Notes under the pieces: model-generated
Database searches by the model: none
What the model saw: the letters and a program-made list of their open reading frames with translations, nothing else
What the model was told of the DNA's origin: nothing
Program-made: the position numbers and the translations under genes
In this document: positions 8,812 to 19,171 of the stretch, piece after piece
Layout of the letters: each line of letters starts with the position of its first letter
How positions within the stretch are numbered: position 1 is the stretch's first letter
Origin: Streptococcus azizii
GTDB lineage: Bacteria; Bacillota; Bacilli; Lactobacillales; Streptococcaceae
Direction: 5' to 3'
Length of the DNA: 64,000 nt
NCBI RefSeq assembly: GCF_001984715.1
Contig: NZ_MSPR01000001.1
Location: forward strand, 186,001-250,000

Positions 8812-10521
8812 TTATTCTGCCTCCTTTCCTTTCTGGGTTTCAAAAATTTCACGATACACACGATTGGTTGCTACCAACTCTTTGTGGGTTCCCTGACCAA
8901 TCAAGCGTCCCTCATCGAGAACTAAGATGGTGTCTGCCTTCACAACAGACGAAATCTTCTGGGCAATGATAATCGTCGTTGTCCCTTTCAAATCTTTATT
9001 CAAGGCCTCTTGGACTAATTTTTCAGACTTGGCATCAAGGGCTGATGTGGAGTCATCTAAGATTAAAATTTTAGGGTTGGCCACAAGCCCACGGGCAATG
9101 GACATCCGTTGCTTCTGTCCACCAGAGAAATTATTCCCCCGCTCCTCGACATCGCTCTGGTAACGGTCTGGCATCTGGTGAATAAATTCCATGGCCTGGG
9201 CGATGCGTGCTGCACGTTCCAATTCGACATCATCAGCATCCTGCTTTCCTTGACGGATGTTTGAAGCAATGGTGCCTGAAAAGAGGATGGCCTTTTGTAA
9301 GATAATTGATACGCTCTGGCGCAAGGTGGACTGACTGACAGTCTTAATATCGACACCACCAATTTCAATATGCCCTTCTTGAGGGTCAAACAAGCGGGGA
9401 ATCAGTTGCGCCAAGGTTGATTTTCCAGCACCTGTTGCACCGACCACACCGACCATTTGCCCAGCTTCGATCTCAAAGCTAATATCTTTCAAGGTTGGCT
9501 GTTCATCTTTTGGATAAGTGAAGGTGACGTGATCAAATCGGATAGTCCCTGACAAATCTTGGTCTGCTACATCTTGATAGGTCAACGCTGGCTCAGTTGT
9601 CAAGACTTCCTTAATCCTACGAATAGAAATGAGGGCGCGACTGGCATTGCTTCCCATAAATCCAACCATGATGATTGAAAACATAATCTGAATCAGATAA
9701 GTGTTGAAGGAAGCCAGTTTGTTAATCGCTTCTGGATTGTGGTCCAGCATGCCATATACCGAATAGATTGCCGCATAAATAGCAAGATAGGAAATCAAGA
9801 TAAAAACTGGCTCTAAAAAGGCAAAGCCCCGTCCGATAAAAAGATTCAAGGCCAACAAATCATCCGATACCTGATGGAACTTTTCTGCCTGATTCTTCTC
9901 TTGAACAAAGGATTTGACAACCCGGACACCTCGGAGATTCTCTTTGGCAATGGCGTTAATCTTATCTACTAATTGCTGGAAACGTCCAAAGCGCGGCCCC
10001 ATAATCCCCATGATTACTGCCATAGCTGCACCAATTAAGACAATCATGAGCAATACAATCCACCATAAAGACGGCATGGTCATGATTGCAAACACAATCG
10101 CTCCCGTAAAGAGCAAGGGCATCCGAAGCAAGACCTGAAAGGACATCATCAATAAGTTTTGCACCTGCGAGATGTCATTGGTCATCCGTACAACCAAATT
10201 TCCTGCATTAAATTCTTCAATATTCGCGTAGGAAAAGGTTTGGATTTTTTTGAACATCTGCTCCCTCAAATCTGCCGAAACAGACTGAGCAATGTAGGCA
10301 GAAAGGACTGTATTGATCGCCCCTGCAAGCAGGCCCACCCCTGCAATTCCAAGCAACCAAGCACCTAGTTGATAGATACCTGCTTGGTTATTTTCTGCTA
10401 CAGCTGCTAAAACATTTTGCAAAAAGCGAGGCTGCAACAAGCTACTACTCACATATAATATAACCATACAAATAGACGCAAGAACATGCCACTTGTATTT
10501 TAAAATCGCTTTTATCAGCAT
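8812..10521 (-). CDS. patA: Heterodimeric ABC multidrug exporter subunit PatA (SatA)
   Basis: About 569 residues with membrane domain plus nucleotide-binding domain, strongly resembling PatA (the segments FSYANIEEFNAGNLVVRMTND and KENLRGVRVVKSFVQEK are typical). Walker A is GATGAGKST and the signature FSGGQ. Walker B ends ILDDSTS, with Asp where the catalytic Glu should be, and the H-loop is IIAQKI, with Gln for His, so this domain supplies the degenerate half-site. Two ATGs are adjacent; the second (10521) has better spacing from AGGAGG. A sigma-A promoter lies at 10556-10584. patB follows without a gap. Confidence 0.93.
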   Translation of the reverse strand: MLIKAILKYKWHVLASICMVILYVSSSLLQPRFLQNVLAAVAENNQAGIYQLGAWLLGIAGVGLLAGAINTVLSAYIAQSVSADLREQMFKKIQTFSYANIEEFNAGNLVVRMTNDISQVQNLLMMSFQVLLRMPLLFTGAIVFAIMTMPSLWWIVLLMIVLIGAAMAVIMGIMGPRFGRFQQLVDKINAIAKENLRGVRVVKSFVQEKNQAEKFHQVSDDLLALNLFIGRGFAFLEPVFILISYLAIYAAIYSVYGMLDHNPEAINKLASFNTYLIQIMFSIIMVGFMGSNASRALISIRRIKEVLTTEPALTYQDVADQDLSGTIRFDHVTFTYPKDEQPTLKDISFEIEAGQMVGVVGATGAGKSTLAQLIPRLFDPQEGHIEIGGVDIKTVSQSTLRQSVSIILQKAILFSGTIASNIRQGKQDADDVELERAARIAQAMEFIHQMPDRYQSDVEERGNNFSGGQKQRMSIARGLVANPKILILDDSTSALDAKSEKLVQEALNKDLKGTTTIIIAQKISSVVKADTILVLDEGRLIGQGTHKELVATNRVYREIFETQKGKEAE

Positions 10522-10555
10522 CATATCTCCTCCTAGAATAAATTGTATCTTTCAT

Positions 10556-10584
10556 ACTATACCACATTTGGATATGACTTTCAA
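10556..10584 (-). promoter_or_regulatory. patAB promoter
   Basis: On the minus strand, TTGAAA (10579-10584), a 17-bp spacer and TATAGT (10556-10561), about 35 bases before the patA start. Confidence 0.7.
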
Positions 10585-10710
10585 TGATTCCCATCCTCTT
10601 CGCACGACAAACACATGGACGTCATAAAATAATCATTTCCACTGTAACTCCACACCAGAGACAGCCCTCTGAGAAGTCCCCCTACCTCTCTTCTTTACTT
10701 CATCATAGAA

Positions 10711-10740
10711 TTGCCCATGCAAATTTTTCATGAATATGAT
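10711..10740 (+). promoter_or_regulatory. gpsA-galU promoter
   Basis: TTGCCC (10711-10716), an 18-bp spacer and TATGAT (10735-10740), 39 bases before the gpsA start. The hexamers are moderate matches. Confidence 0.5.
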
Positions 10741-10779
10741 AGAATGAAGAGGATTATTCCCAAAGAAAGAGGAAGCAAG

Positions 10780-11796
10780 ATGAACCAACAAAAAATTGCC
10801 GTACTCGGTCCAGGATCATGGGGAACCGCCTTATCACAGGTCCTCAATGACAATGGTCATGAGGTACGCATCTGGGGAAACGTCCCTGAGCAAATTGATG
10901 AAATCAATCAATTCCATACGAATAAACGCTATTTCAAAGACATTGTCCTAGATCCAGCCATCAAAGCCTATAAAGAACTGGGCGATGCCCTTGATGGAGT
11001 TGAGGCTGTACTCTTCGTCGTGCCGACCAAGGTCATGCGCTTAGTAGCCAAACAAGTTGCTGAAACCTTGGACCACAAAGTAGTGGTCATGCACGCTTCC
11101 AAAGGTCTCGAACCAGAAAGCCACAAGCGCCTATCAACCGTTTTAGAAGAAGAGATTCCTGCTCACCTTCGGAGTGAGATTGTCGTTGTATCTGGACCAA
11201 GCCATGCAGAAGAAACGATTATTCGAGACCTCACTCTCATCTCCGCAGCATCCAAAGACTTAGAAGTTGCCCAGTATGTCCAAAACATTTTTAGCAACCA
11301 CTACTTCCGACTTTATACCAATAATGACGTCATTGGGGTGGAAACAGCTGGTGCGCTTAAAAATATCATTGCAGTTGGTGCTGGCGCCCTTCATGGTCTC
11401 GGCTACGGAGACAACGCTAAGGCTGCTATTATCGCCCGAGGGTTAACCGAAATCACCCGACTAGGAGTTGAAATGGGGGCCAATCCACTGACCTACAGTG
11501 GTCTATCTGGGGTCGGTGACCTGATTGTTACAGGAACCTCTGTCCATTCGCGTAACTGGCGAGCTGGGGACCAGCTCGGTCGTGGTGAAAAGTTGGAGGA
11601 CATTGAGCAAAATATGGGCATGGTCATCGAAGGTATTTCTACTACCAAGGTCGCCTATGAGCTTGCTCAAGAACTCGGGGTCTATATGCCTATTACTCAA
11701 GCCATTTATAGCGTTATCTATCAAGGGGCTAGCATTGAGGAAGCGATAAAAACTATCATGTCTAGTGAATTCCGTCAGGAAAATGAGTGGTCATAA
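10780..11796 (+). CDS. gpsA: Glycerol-3-phosphate dehydrogenase [NAD(P)+]
   Basis: A 338-residue enzyme that reduces dihydroxyacetone phosphate to sn-glycerol 3-phosphate for phospholipid synthesis. The N-terminal Rossmann motif GPGSWGTAL follows the start directly. The reading frame is open further upstream, but ATG at 10780 is preceded by GAGGA at 10769-10773 and gives the usual family length. The catalytic Lys region ([24 protein letters not shown]) is intact. galU follows after 11 bases, so the two form an operon, as in other streptococci. Confidence 0.96.
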   Translation: MNQQKIAVLGPGSWGTALSQVLNDNGHEVRIWGNVPEQIDEINQFHTNKRYFKDIVLDPAIKAYKELGDALDGVEAVLFVVPTKVMRLVAKQVAETLDHKVVVMHASKGLEPESHKRLSTVLEEEIPAHLRSEIVVVSGPSHAEETIIRDLTLISAASKDLEVAQYVQNIFSNHYFRLYTNNDVIGVETAGALKNIIAVGAGALHGLGYGDNAKAAIIARGLTEITRLGVEMGANPLTYSGLSGVGDLIVTGTSVHSRNWRAGDQLGRGEKLEDIEQNMGMVIEGISTTKVAYELAQELGVYMPITQAIYSVIYQGASIEEAIKTIMSSEFRQENEWS

Positions 11797-11807
11797 AGGA
11801 GGATAGT

Positions 11808-12707
11808 ATGACAAAAAAAGTTAGAAAAGCCGTTATTCCAGCAGCTGGATTGGGAACTCGTTTCCTTCCTGCAACCAAGGCATTGGCAAAAGAAATGTTG
11901 CCCATTGTGGATAAACCAACGATTCAATTTATCGTCGAAGAAGCACTTGCTTCAGGGATCGAAGATATTTTAGTGGTAACCGGTAAATCGAAACGCTCTA
12001 TTGAGGACCATTTTGACTCTAATTTTGAATTAGAATACAACCTCAAGGAAAAAAAGAAAAACGACTTGTTAAAATTGGTTGACGAAACAACTGGCATCCG
12101 CCTACATTTTATCCGCCAAAGTCATCCCCGAGGTCTGGGCGATGCCGTATTGCAGGCAAAAGCCTTCGTAGGAAATGAGCCGTTTGTTGTCATGCTAGGC
12201 GATGATCTAATGGACATCACCAATAAAAAAGCCATTCCCCTCACCAAGCAGTTGATGAATGATTACGCTAAAACCCATGCTTCTACTATTGCTGTGATGC
12301 CTGTCCCTCACGAAGAAGTCTCTTCATACGGAGTGATTGCTCCACAGGGGGAAGGCATCAACGGTCTATACAGCGTAGATACCTTTGTAGAAAAACCTGC
12401 ACCTGAAGATGCACCATCTGACCTTGCGATTATCGGTCGCTACCTCCTCACTCCTGAAATCTTTGATATTTTGGAAAAACAAAAACCCGGAGCAGGAAAT
12501 GAGATTCAGTTGACCGACGCCATTGATACACTGAATAAAACGCAGCGTGTCTTTGCTCGGGAGTTTAAGGGTAGGCGCTACGATGTGGGAGATAAATTCG
12601 GTTTCCTAAAAACATCCATCGACTACGCTTTACAGCATCCGCAAGTCAAAGAGGACCTCAAACACTACCTCATTGAGCTTGGCAAACAATTAGAAGAGCA
12701 AAAATAA
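11808..12707 (+). CDS. galU: UTP-glucose-1-phosphate uridylyltransferase
   Basis: A 299-residue nucleotidyltransferase making UDP-glucose from UTP and glucose 1-phosphate, for glycolipids, capsule and Leloir metabolism. The sugar-nucleotide signature [20 protein letters not shown] is at the N-terminus, and VEKP (about residue 190) and [10 protein letters not shown] near the end are typical. AAAGGAGG lies just before ATG 11808, overlapping the gpsA stop region. A terminator follows. Confidence 0.96.
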   Translation: MTKKVRKAVIPAAGLGTRFLPATKALAKEMLPIVDKPTIQFIVEEALASGIEDILVVTGKSKRSIEDHFDSNFELEYNLKEKKKNDLLKLVDETTGIRLHFIRQSHPRGLGDAVLQAKAFVGNEPFVVMLGDDLMDITNKKAIPLTKQLMNDYAKTHASTIAVMPVPHEEVSSYGVIAPQGEGINGLYSVDTFVEKPAPEDAPSDLAIIGRYLLTPEIFDILEKQKPGAGNEIQLTDAIDTLNKTQRVFAREFKGRRYDVGDKFGFLKTSIDYALQHPQVKEDLKHYLIELGKQLEEQK

Positions 12708-12713
12708 AGAAAA

Positions 12714-12754
12714 CACGAATCTTTCTAGCCATCACAGCTATGGAGAGATTCGTG
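12714..12754 (+). terminator. Terminator after galU
   Basis: CACGAATCTTTC and GAGAGATTCGTG form a stem with a minor mismatch around an inner hairpin, followed by CTTTTGTTTT. Confidence 0.75.
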
Positions 12755-12777
12755 CTTTTGTTTTATGGTCTTCTTCC

Positions 12778-12900
12778 TCTATAAAAATCAAACTCTGACG
12801 TCGTTATACTCTTTAAAAATCAAACGGATAGGCCGTCAAAACTCCTTATTTTTGCTTTGAGTTTTTCACGCCCTTTGTATCTTGTGGAATTGAGTTGGTG
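12778..12900 (-). repeat. Cassette-repeat remnant, inverted
   Basis: Contains the complement of the right terminal module (TACTCTTTAAAAATCAAACGGATA) and the complement of the conserved cassette head (TTTGAGTTTTTCACGCCC-TTTGTATCTT). It is a short, degraded member of the dispersed family, in reverse orientation. No gene is seen between galU and the rhomboid gene. Confidence 0.65.
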
Positions 12901-13020
12901 ACACAAGTGACATTCGTTCTAACCCCAGTATCTACTCTTATGGGAGATTGGCAGAAGCTGGATAAAAAACTGATAAACGTTCATGAAGAGGTGAAAACTC
13001 TCCCATCATGTCTCACATCA

Positions 13021-13695
13021 CTAGACTAAGGCTGATACAATCAAGCCTACCGTTAATACCACGTAGAGCAGAAGAGCTAAACGCTGTTGTCGGCTAGTGA
13101 ATAACTCTTGCTCCTCTCGGATTGGCAAGAAAACACTTGCCAAAGCTCCACCAACAACACCGCCAATATGACCTACTAGACTAATTTCCGGACGGAAAAG
13201 GCCTAAAGCAAGATTGATAAGGAGTAGAGCAACATAGCGCTGTCCCAAGGATTGCAAATAGGGATTCCGACTATGATAGCGCAGAACAACCATCGCACCA
13301 AAAAGTCCAAACAAGGAGGTAGAGGCCCCTGCTGCCACTACATTTGGAGTCAAAAATAGGACAAAGACATTCCCCATGATTCCTGATAAAACATAAAGAA
13401 GCAAGAAATGTCGTGAGCCAAAAATTGCTTCCAACTGATAACCAAAAACATAGAGGGTCATACTATTAAAGAAAAAATGCTCCCAGCCGATATGAACAAA
13501 CATCGGTGAGACTAGCCGCCATAACTGGCTTGGGTCCAATTTCACAGCAAGTCCGTATAACCCACCAAAATCATAGATGGTCTGCGCAGTCGTAGCTTCT
13601 CCAAAACGTACGACCTGCATCACTATAAAAACCAGGGCTGTCACGAGCAATAAGACATTGGTCACAGGATAACGCGTGTTAATCGCCTTGTTCAT
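13021..13695 (-). CDS. Rhomboid-family intramembrane serine protease
   Basis: A 224-residue protein with six to seven membrane helices. Rhomboid features: the WRLVSPMFVHIGWEHFFFN region, catalytic S125 in GASTSLFG and H176 in GHIGGVVGG, which form the Ser-His dyad. The residue after the catalytic Ser is Thr where Gly is usual (GASG), a tolerated but noteworthy change. The start overlaps the end of the formyl-THF cyclo-ligase gene by 17 bases, so the genes are translationally linked. The substrate is unknown. Confidence 0.88.
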   Translation of the reverse strand: MNKAINTRYPVTNVLLLVTALVFIVMQVVRFGEATTAQTIYDFGGLYGLAVKLDPSQLWRLVSPMFVHIGWEHFFFNSMTLYVFGYQLEAIFGSRHFLLLYVLSGIMGNVFVLFLTPNVVAAGASTSLFGLFGAMVVLRYHSRNPYLQSLGQRYVALLLINLALGLFRPEISLVGHIGGVVGGALASVFLPIREEQELFTSRQQRLALLLYVVLTVGLIVSALV

Positions 13696-14218
13696 AGCAT
13701 AATACCTCTCTTACTGCTTGGTCAAACGCTTCTTCGCTAAATTCACAATGCTGGAAACCATAGATGGTACTGACTGTCATCCCTCGGTAGTCTTTCAGAT
13801 AGCGGTCATAAAAACCTCCCCCATAACCAATCCGATAGCCGGCCCTATTCCAGGCAAGTCCTGGCACATGAATGAGATCAATTTCTGATGAAGCGACAGC
13901 CCTATCCGACTGTGGCTCCCAGACACCAAAAGGACTGAGTAGCAAGTCGTTCGCATCATAAGGAACAAAGACCATCCGACCCCCACTGTAGGTTTTAGGA
14001 ATAAGCACCTGCTTCCCATCAGCTTGCGCCTGTTCAATCAAGTAGCTTGTATCTATCTCATGAGACATGGATAGAAAGGTTGCAATCGTCCTTGATTCCC
14101 GATAAGCGGCCTGGTGGCAGAGGGTTTTACAAGCCCATTCGCTCCATTCCTGCCTGTCCTGTGCAGACAAACCTTTTAAGCGATGCAACATCTCCTTGCG
14201 AATCCTTGGTTTTTCCAT
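13679..14218 (-). CDS. 5-formyltetrahydrofolate cyclo-ligase
   Basis: A 179-residue enzyme that converts 5-formyl-THF plus ATP to 5,10-methenyl-THF, rescuing a folate dead end. Visible motifs: RKEMLHRL at the N-terminus, VPGLAWNRAGYRIGYGGGFYDRYL (substrate and ATP site, about residues 130-155). The length is typical. It is upstream of and overlapping the rhomboid gene, a pairing seen in other streptococci. Confidence 0.92.
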   Translation of the reverse strand: MEKPRIRKEMLHRLKGLSAQDRQEWSEWACKTLCHQAAYRESRTIATFLSMSHEIDTSYLIEQAQADGKQVLIPKTYSGGRMVFVPYDANDLLLSPFGVWEPQSDRAVASSEIDLIHVPGLAWNRAGYRIGYGGGFYDRYLKDYRGMTVSTIYGFQHCEFSEEAFDQAVREVLCYEQGD

Positions 14219-14234
14219 ATCTTATCACTCCTTA

Positions 14235-14901
14235 TACTCAATAAACATCAACAGTAGACTAGCTTTCACAATTAAGATGTGAAGCCGTTAAAAAACCGAA
14301 TGAAAAATAGGAAATCGAAGTAGGTTGTCTTGCAACCAATGAGATTTATCCCTAAAGGGATTCCCAGCTGTAATCGGCTAAAGCCGAAACAGTTGCCTAT
14401 CCCCAAGGGATTCTCATCTGTAATTGGCTAAAGCCAAAACAGCTGCCTATCTTTTTTCCGAGGTTTTAGGCTGAACTCAATTACATAAGATACAAAGCCC
14501 GTGAAAAACTCAAAGCGAAAATAGGAAATCTGACGAAGAGTTATTAGACTCTAGGAAGATTTATCTTTTTCGCACAGAGTTTAGGGCGTGTTCAATTATA
14601 AGATACAAAGCCCGTGAAAAACTCAAAGCGAAAATAGGAAATACGACGAGTGAAAAGCTCCAGTGGAGGTTTTCAGCTTATTCCTTAAAGGTAGTTGAGA
14701 ACTTGCCAAAGCAAATTCCTATTTCTCGCCTTCAAAGGTATACCATACCTTTGAAGCTAGGAGTATTTATTCTCGCTTTCCGATTTCTTGGCTCGGGTAA
14801 AACTGATCCACTGGATTAGTTTTATTGTCAGCGAGTTGTAGCTCGAGTTCAATTCACCGAGACTCTTGTCAACGCATCCTTTTGATTTTTAAAGAGTATT
14901 A
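14235..14901 (+). repeat. Cassette repeat, full length
   Basis: This copy fills the gap between the formyl-THF cyclo-ligase and the deacetylase. The left end is TACTCAATAAACATCAAC; the right end is CATCC-TTTTGATTTTTAAAGAGTAT. Inside are several cassettes with different hairpins: GGTTG/CAACC at 14315, two nested CAGCTG hairpins at about 14365 and 14425, AGAGT/ACTCT at 14536, and CTTCAAAGGTAT/ATACCTTTGAAG at 14731-14757. The head AAGATACAAAGCCCGTGAAA occurs twice (about 14486 and 14602). There is no coding potential. Confidence 0.8.
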
Positions 14902-14952
14902 ACCCTACAAACCAATCCAAGGACAGGATTGCCTAGATCGGCTTTCCTCTTA

Positions 14953-16083
14953 CTATACTTCTGCCTTATGACGTAAAAAGGCTGTCAACTGTTTAACGGC
15001 AAAGGGAATCGCTTCTTCTTTGGGATTTAAGCGGGGATTGTGCAAGGGGTAGGGGCTATCTACGCCAAGCCAGAACATGACTCCTGGTACCTTACTGAGG
15101 AGATAGCCAAAATCCTCTCCGGTCATAGCAGGAGGGCAATCAATCACTTCCACTCCAGGCCTCTCCTCAAAAAAGGTCATCCATTCATCTGCTAATTGGG
15201 GGTTATTTTCCACGGGAAGGTACCCACCTTGGTTCAACTCAATCTCCACCTCCAGTCCAAAGGAGAGCGCAATTCCCTGGGCCATCTCACGTACCCGCTT
15301 TTGAACCAAGAGGCTCATTTCTTGGGTCAAGGAGCGAATGGTTCCATGTAAAAAGGCTGTTTCTGCAATCACATTATTGGTTGTTCCTGCATGCAAAGAG
15401 CCAAAGGTCACTACCGCTCCTTCAATCGGATCAACATTGCGACTGACGATAGACTGGGCCTGCGTTACGAAGTAGCTGGCCGCCACTAAGGCATCATTTG
15501 CCGTATGCGGAAAAGCCGCATGACCACCACGACCGATAAAGCGAATGATAACCTCACAGGTTCCTGCAAATAAGGTCGCACGGTTGGTCGCAAGCTGTCC
15601 TACCTTCAGATCCGGTCTTACATGTAAGCCGTAAAATTCATCTGGTAACCAGTCACCAAAAGCACCTGCTTCATACATCAACATCCCGCCCGCAAGATTT
15701 TCCTCTGCAGGCTGGAATAAAAAGAGCAGGTTGTGGCAAGGCTGTTTGGCAATCATCTGCTCCAATAGTCCAAGCGCAATCGTCATATGAAAATCATGTC
15801 CACAAGCATGCATCCGCTCTGCATGGATTGAGGCAAACTCAAGCCCTGTCTCTTCGACAATCGGCAAGCCATCAATATCCGTACGCCAACCAATCGTTTT
15901 TCTCCCCTCAGTTCCTGCCAAGTAGACGAGGATTCCAGTCTCCCACGTTTGAATCTGAGCAAAGGGGCAACTATCCAACAGCTTATCGAGGGTCTCCATG
16001 AGCAAGGCATGAGTTTTGAACTCTTCCATTCCTACTTCAGGAATTTGGTGCAAGGCACGCCGTATCGCAATTAAATCAAGCAT
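14953..16083 (-). CDS. dapL: N-acetyldiaminopimelate deacetylase (M20 peptidase family)
   Basis: A 376-residue M20 amidohydrolase. It should remove the acetyl group from N-acetyl-LL-2,6-diaminopimelate in the acetylase branch of lysine/DAP synthesis; the gene directly upstream encodes the matching acetyltransferase DapH. Motifs: [10 protein letters not shown] and HACGHDFHM (metal and catalytic residues, about 60-100) and the [10 protein letters not shown] dimerisation-domain motif. ATG 16083 is 8 bases after the dapH stop, so the pair forms an operon. Other M20 amidohydrolases look alike; neighbourhood decides the call. Confidence 0.88.
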   Translation of the reverse strand: MLDLIAIRRALHQIPEVGMEEFKTHALLMETLDKLLDSCPFAQIQTWETGILVYLAGTEGRKTIGWRTDIDGLPIVEETGLEFASIHAERMHACGHDFHMTIALGLLEQMIAKQPCHNLLFLFQPAEENLAGGMLMYEAGAFGDWLPDEFYGLHVRPDLKVGQLATNRATLFAGTCEVIIRFIGRGGHAAFPHTANDALVAASYFVTQAQSIVSRNVDPIEGAVVTFGSLHAGTTNNVIAETAFLHGTIRSLTQEMSLLVQKRVREMAQGIALSFGLEVEIELNQGGYLPVENNPQLADEWMTFFEERPGVEVIDCPPAMTGEDFGYLLSKVPGVMFWLGVDSPYPLHNPRLNPKEEAIPFAVKQLTAFLRHKAEV

Positions 16084-16091
16084 AGTATCTC

Positions 16092-16790
16092 CTAGAGGGT
16101 TCTAAGGGCATCTTCCAGAGCTGTTTTTTGCTGCGTTTTAGCATCGATTTCCTTAATGATGCGAGCAGGTACCCCTGCAACCACCACATTTTCAGGAACA
16201 TCCTGAGTCACAATCGCACCTGCAGCTACCACCGAGCCACTACCAATCTGCACTCCTTCAATGACAACAGCATTGGCACCGACCAAGACATGATCGCCCA
16301 CACGAACTGGCTCTGCACTGGCTGGTTCAATCACTCCCGCTAGTACAGCTCCTGCGCCGATATGACTATTTTTTCCCACTGTGGCACGCCCACCAAGGAT
16401 AGCCCCCATGTCAATCATAGTTCCCTCACCGATTTCAGCACCGATATTGATAACTGCCCCCATCATAATAACCGCATTGTCTCCAATCGAAACTTGATCG
16501 CGAATAATAGCTCCTGGCTCAATACGGGCATTGACCGCCCGCTTATCCAACAACGGCACTGCTGAATTTCGTGCATCCTGCTCCACTATATAGTCCTTGT
16601 TCTCCGTGAGATTCACAAGAAGCGGCGCCACCTCTTTCCAGTCACCAAACAGAACATTGCCAATCTTGATGACACCTTCAGGAACCGCAGCTACTAGCTC
16701 CCCTTCAAAGGTCACTTTGACGGTCGTCTTTTTCTCTGCTTGGGCAATAAATTGAATAATTTCTTGGGCGTTCATTTTTGTCGCTGTCAT
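16092..16790 (-). CDS. dapH: 2,3,4,5-tetrahydropyridine-2,6-dicarboxylate N-acetyltransferase
   Basis: A 232-residue enzyme, the usual DapH length, that acetylates tetrahydrodipicolinate with acetyl-CoA in lysine biosynthesis. The N-terminal domain of about 90 residues is followed by a left-handed beta-helix of hexapeptide repeats (about 95-205; [36 protein letters not shown]). I choose ATG 16790, preceded by GGAG at proper spacing, over a start six codons upstream. Confidence 0.94.
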   Translation of the reverse strand: MTATKMNAQEIIQFIAQAEKKTTVKVTFEGELVAAVPEGVIKIGNVLFGDWKEVAPLLVNLTENKDYIVEQDARNSAVPLLDKRAVNARIEPGAIIRDQVSIGDNAVIMMGAVINIGAEIGEGTMIDMGAILGGRATVGKNSHIGAGAVLAGVIEPASAEPVRVGDHVLVGANAVVIEGVQIGSGSVVAAGAIVTQDVPENVVVAGVPARIIKEIDAKTQQKTALEDALRTL

Positions 16791-16912
16791 AACATCTCCA
16801 TTTCTCAAATAATCGTTGTCCCCTATTATATCAAATTTTCAGAATATTTGGAAACAATCTTCACTATCAAGCATAGTCTTTTAAGATACTTTGAATGCTT
16901 CCTTTAGTAAAC

Positions 16913-16945
16913 TAATACTCAATAAAAATCAACTACTTTGTCTAC
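16913..16945 (+). repeat. Solo left terminal module of the cassette repeat
   Basis: AATACTCAATAAAAATCAAC occurs with only a few further bases of the family before the transketolase terminator. It may be a deletion remnant. Confidence 0.5.
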
Positions 16946-16951
16946 AAGCTA

Positions 16952-16978
16952 AAAAGACAGCCTGTTCAGCTGTCTTTT
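16952..16978 (-). terminator. Transketolase terminator
   Basis: AAAAGACAGC and GCTGTCTTTT form a 10-bp perfect stem with a seven-base loop; on the minus strand a T-run follows. Confidence 0.85.
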
Positions 16979-17003
16979 ACTACCAAGCCATCTAGAGTGT
17001 TGG

Positions 17004-18974
17004 TTACAATCCTTTCACAATGTTTACAACATTTTCAACTGTAAAGCCATATTCTTCGATGACTTTAGCGGCTGGTGCAGAAGCTCCAAAGGTATCAATC
17101 CCAAGAACTGCCCCGTCTAAACCGACATATTTATACCAGCTTTGTCTTGCTCCCATTTCAATCGCTACACGACGGCGGACAGCAGTTGGCAAGATTTCTT
17201 CCTTATAGGCTGCATCTTGTGCGTCAAAGAGTTCCGTTGATGGCACACTGACCACTCGGACCTTGATACCTTCTGTTGCAAGTTGTTTCGCCGCTGTAAC
17301 CGCCAGATTCACTTCTGAACCTGTTGCCAGAAGGATCGTATCAAATCCTGCTTCTTCATAGACCACATACGCCCCTTTAGCCACCTTGTCAAAGTCTGTT
17401 CCTTCTTCAACCGTTAAGTTTTGACGAGTGAGGACAAGTGCTGAAGGAGTAGACTTGCTTGTCAATGACAAGTACCAAGCAGCCTGCGTCTCACGCGCAT
17501 CTGCTGGGCGGAAAACATTGAGGTTTGGCATAGCGCGAAGTCCTGCCAAATGTTCGATTGGCTCGTGAGTTGGACCATCTTCACCTACTGCAATAGAGTC
17601 ATGTGTAAAGACATAGGTTACTGGAAGTCCTTGAAGAGCCGATAAGCGAATGGCTGCTTTCAAGTAATCTGAGAAAACAAAGAAAGTACCACCATAGACA
17701 CGAAGTCCGCCGTGAGCTGCCATACCGTTCAAAATGGTCCCCATAGCAAATTCACGCACACCAAACTGAATGTTACGGTTGAGTGGGTTAGCAGAGTCCT
17801 GCAAGCCATCTTCCTTAATATAGGTCATGTTTGAATGAGCCAAGTCTGCCGAACCACCAAGGAAGGTTGGCAAGACCTTAGCTGCTGCATTGAGAGCATC
17901 TTGTGATGAGTTACGAGTTGCCTGTGAGAAGCCATTTTCATAGACTGGGAAGTCGGCTGGTTTGATGTCAACCACATCGCGACCTTCCAAAATAGCGGTT
18001 ACTTCTGCTGCCAATTCTGGATAAGCTAGCTTGTACTCGTCCACCAATTTTACCCAAGCATCATAAGCTGCCACACCACGGTCAGCTACATTTTCCTTGA
18101 AGTCGGCATACACTTCTGCCGGGACTTCAAATGGTGCATAATTCCAATCTAAGGCCTTGCGCGTTGCTGCTGCTTCTTCCGGACCAAGAGGCGCACCGTG
18201 AACCGCATTTGTCCCCTGTTTGTTTGGTGAACCATGCCCGATAATGGTTTTGACCTCTATCAGAGCTGGCTTGCCCGCTTCTTTTGCTTTTTCAATAGCT
18301 TGGTTGATCGCTACCACATCTGTTCCGTCTGCTACGAAATCTGTATGCCAACCATAGGCCTCGTAGCGAGCAAGGACATTTTCTGTAAAGGAGTCTTTCG
18401 TTTCCCCATCCAAGTTAATATCATTTGAATCGTATAAAACGATGAGTTTGTCTAATTTTTGCAAGCCAGCATAAGAAGCTGCCTCAGCTGACACCCCTTC
18501 CATCAAGTCCCCATCGCCACAAATGACATAGGTATAGTGGTCAAAAATCTTATAGCCGTCCTTATTGTACTTAGCTGCAAGGAAACGTTCTGCTTGCGCA
18601 AATCCTGTCGCAGTTGCAATTCCTTGACCAAGAGGACCCGTCGTAATGTCAACCCCAGCCGTATGACCGTATTCTGGATGACCTGGTGTTTTAGACCCCC
18701 ATTGACGGAAGTTTTTAATTTCCTCCATGCTAACCTCTTCAAAACCTGATAGATGAAGAAGGGCATAGAGCAACATAGAACCATGTCCAGCTGACAAAAC
18801 AAAGCGATCACGATTCACCCAATTTGGTACCTGTGGATTGATACGCATTTGGTTGGTAAAAAGACTGTAGGCCATTGGAGCCTGTCCCATGACTGCTCCT
18901 GGGTGACCTGATTTCGATTGTTCAATGGCATCTATTCCAAGAAAACGAATCGCGTTAACTGATAAGTGTGACAT
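17004..18974 (-). CDS. tkt: Transketolase
   Basis: A 656-residue thiamine-diphosphate enzyme of the non-oxidative pentose phosphate pathway. Visible: the N-terminal KSGHPGAVMGQAP segment, the TPP motif beginning GDGDLMEG and ending DSNDI (about 155-185), HDSIAVGEDGPTHEP in the pyrimidine domain and the C-terminal LATGSEV region. It is monocistronic, with its own terminator. A TATAAT -10 lies at 19008-19013, with a weak cre-like AACGAAAACGCTTTATG overlapping the promoter spacer. Confidence 0.96.
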   Translation of the reverse strand: MSHLSVNAIRFLGIDAIEQSKSGHPGAVMGQAPMAYSLFTNQMRINPQVPNWVNRDRFVLSAGHGSMLLYALLHLSGFEEVSMEEIKNFRQWGSKTPGHPEYGHTAGVDITTGPLGQGIATATGFAQAERFLAAKYNKDGYKIFDHYTYVICGDGDLMEGVSAEAASYAGLQKLDKLIVLYDSNDINLDGETKDSFTENVLARYEAYGWHTDFVADGTDVVAINQAIEKAKEAGKPALIEVKTIIGHGSPNKQGTNAVHGAPLGPEEAAATRKALDWNYAPFEVPAEVYADFKENVADRGVAAYDAWVKLVDEYKLAYPELAAEVTAILEGRDVVDIKPADFPVYENGFSQATRNSSQDALNAAAKVLPTFLGGSADLAHSNMTYIKEDGLQDSANPLNRNIQFGVREFAMGTILNGMAAHGGLRVYGGTFFVFSDYLKAAIRLSALQGLPVTYVFTHDSIAVGEDGPTHEPIEHLAGLRAMPNLNVFRPADARETQAAWYLSLTSKSTPSALVLTRQNLTVEEGTDFDKVAKGAYVVYEEAGFDTILLATGSEVNLAVTAAKQLATEGIKVRVVSVPSTELFDAQDAAYKEEILPTAVRRRVAIEMGARQSWYKYVGLDGAVLGIDTFGASAPAAKVIEEYGFTVENVVNIVKGL

Positions 18975-19171
18975 ATCTTCCTCCTCTTAAAAAGTTATTC
19001 CAGTTCTATTATAACATAAAGCGTTTTCGTTGTTTCTATCAGTTCAACATTTGGACTTATTTTTGAATAGGAGGTAAAAACTCAGTTATCCTCCCCATCA
19101 CACAGCCTCTCGAGTTTATCATCATACGGTTTAGTAGTATAGCTATTTTAAGAACCTGTATTCACAAGTAG

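Noticed and set aside
10711-10779. Upstream extension of gpsA
   Set aside because: The extension covers the promoter and adds residues foreign to the family; ATG 10780 has a good ribosome site.
14731-14757. The CTTCAAAGGTAT hairpin as a transcription terminator
   Set aside because: It has no T-run and recurs inside several repeat copies, so it is treated as a cassette core.
14300-14800. CRISPR array
   Set aside because: The repeats are not evenly spaced, spacers are themselves repetitive hairpins, and no cas genes are present.
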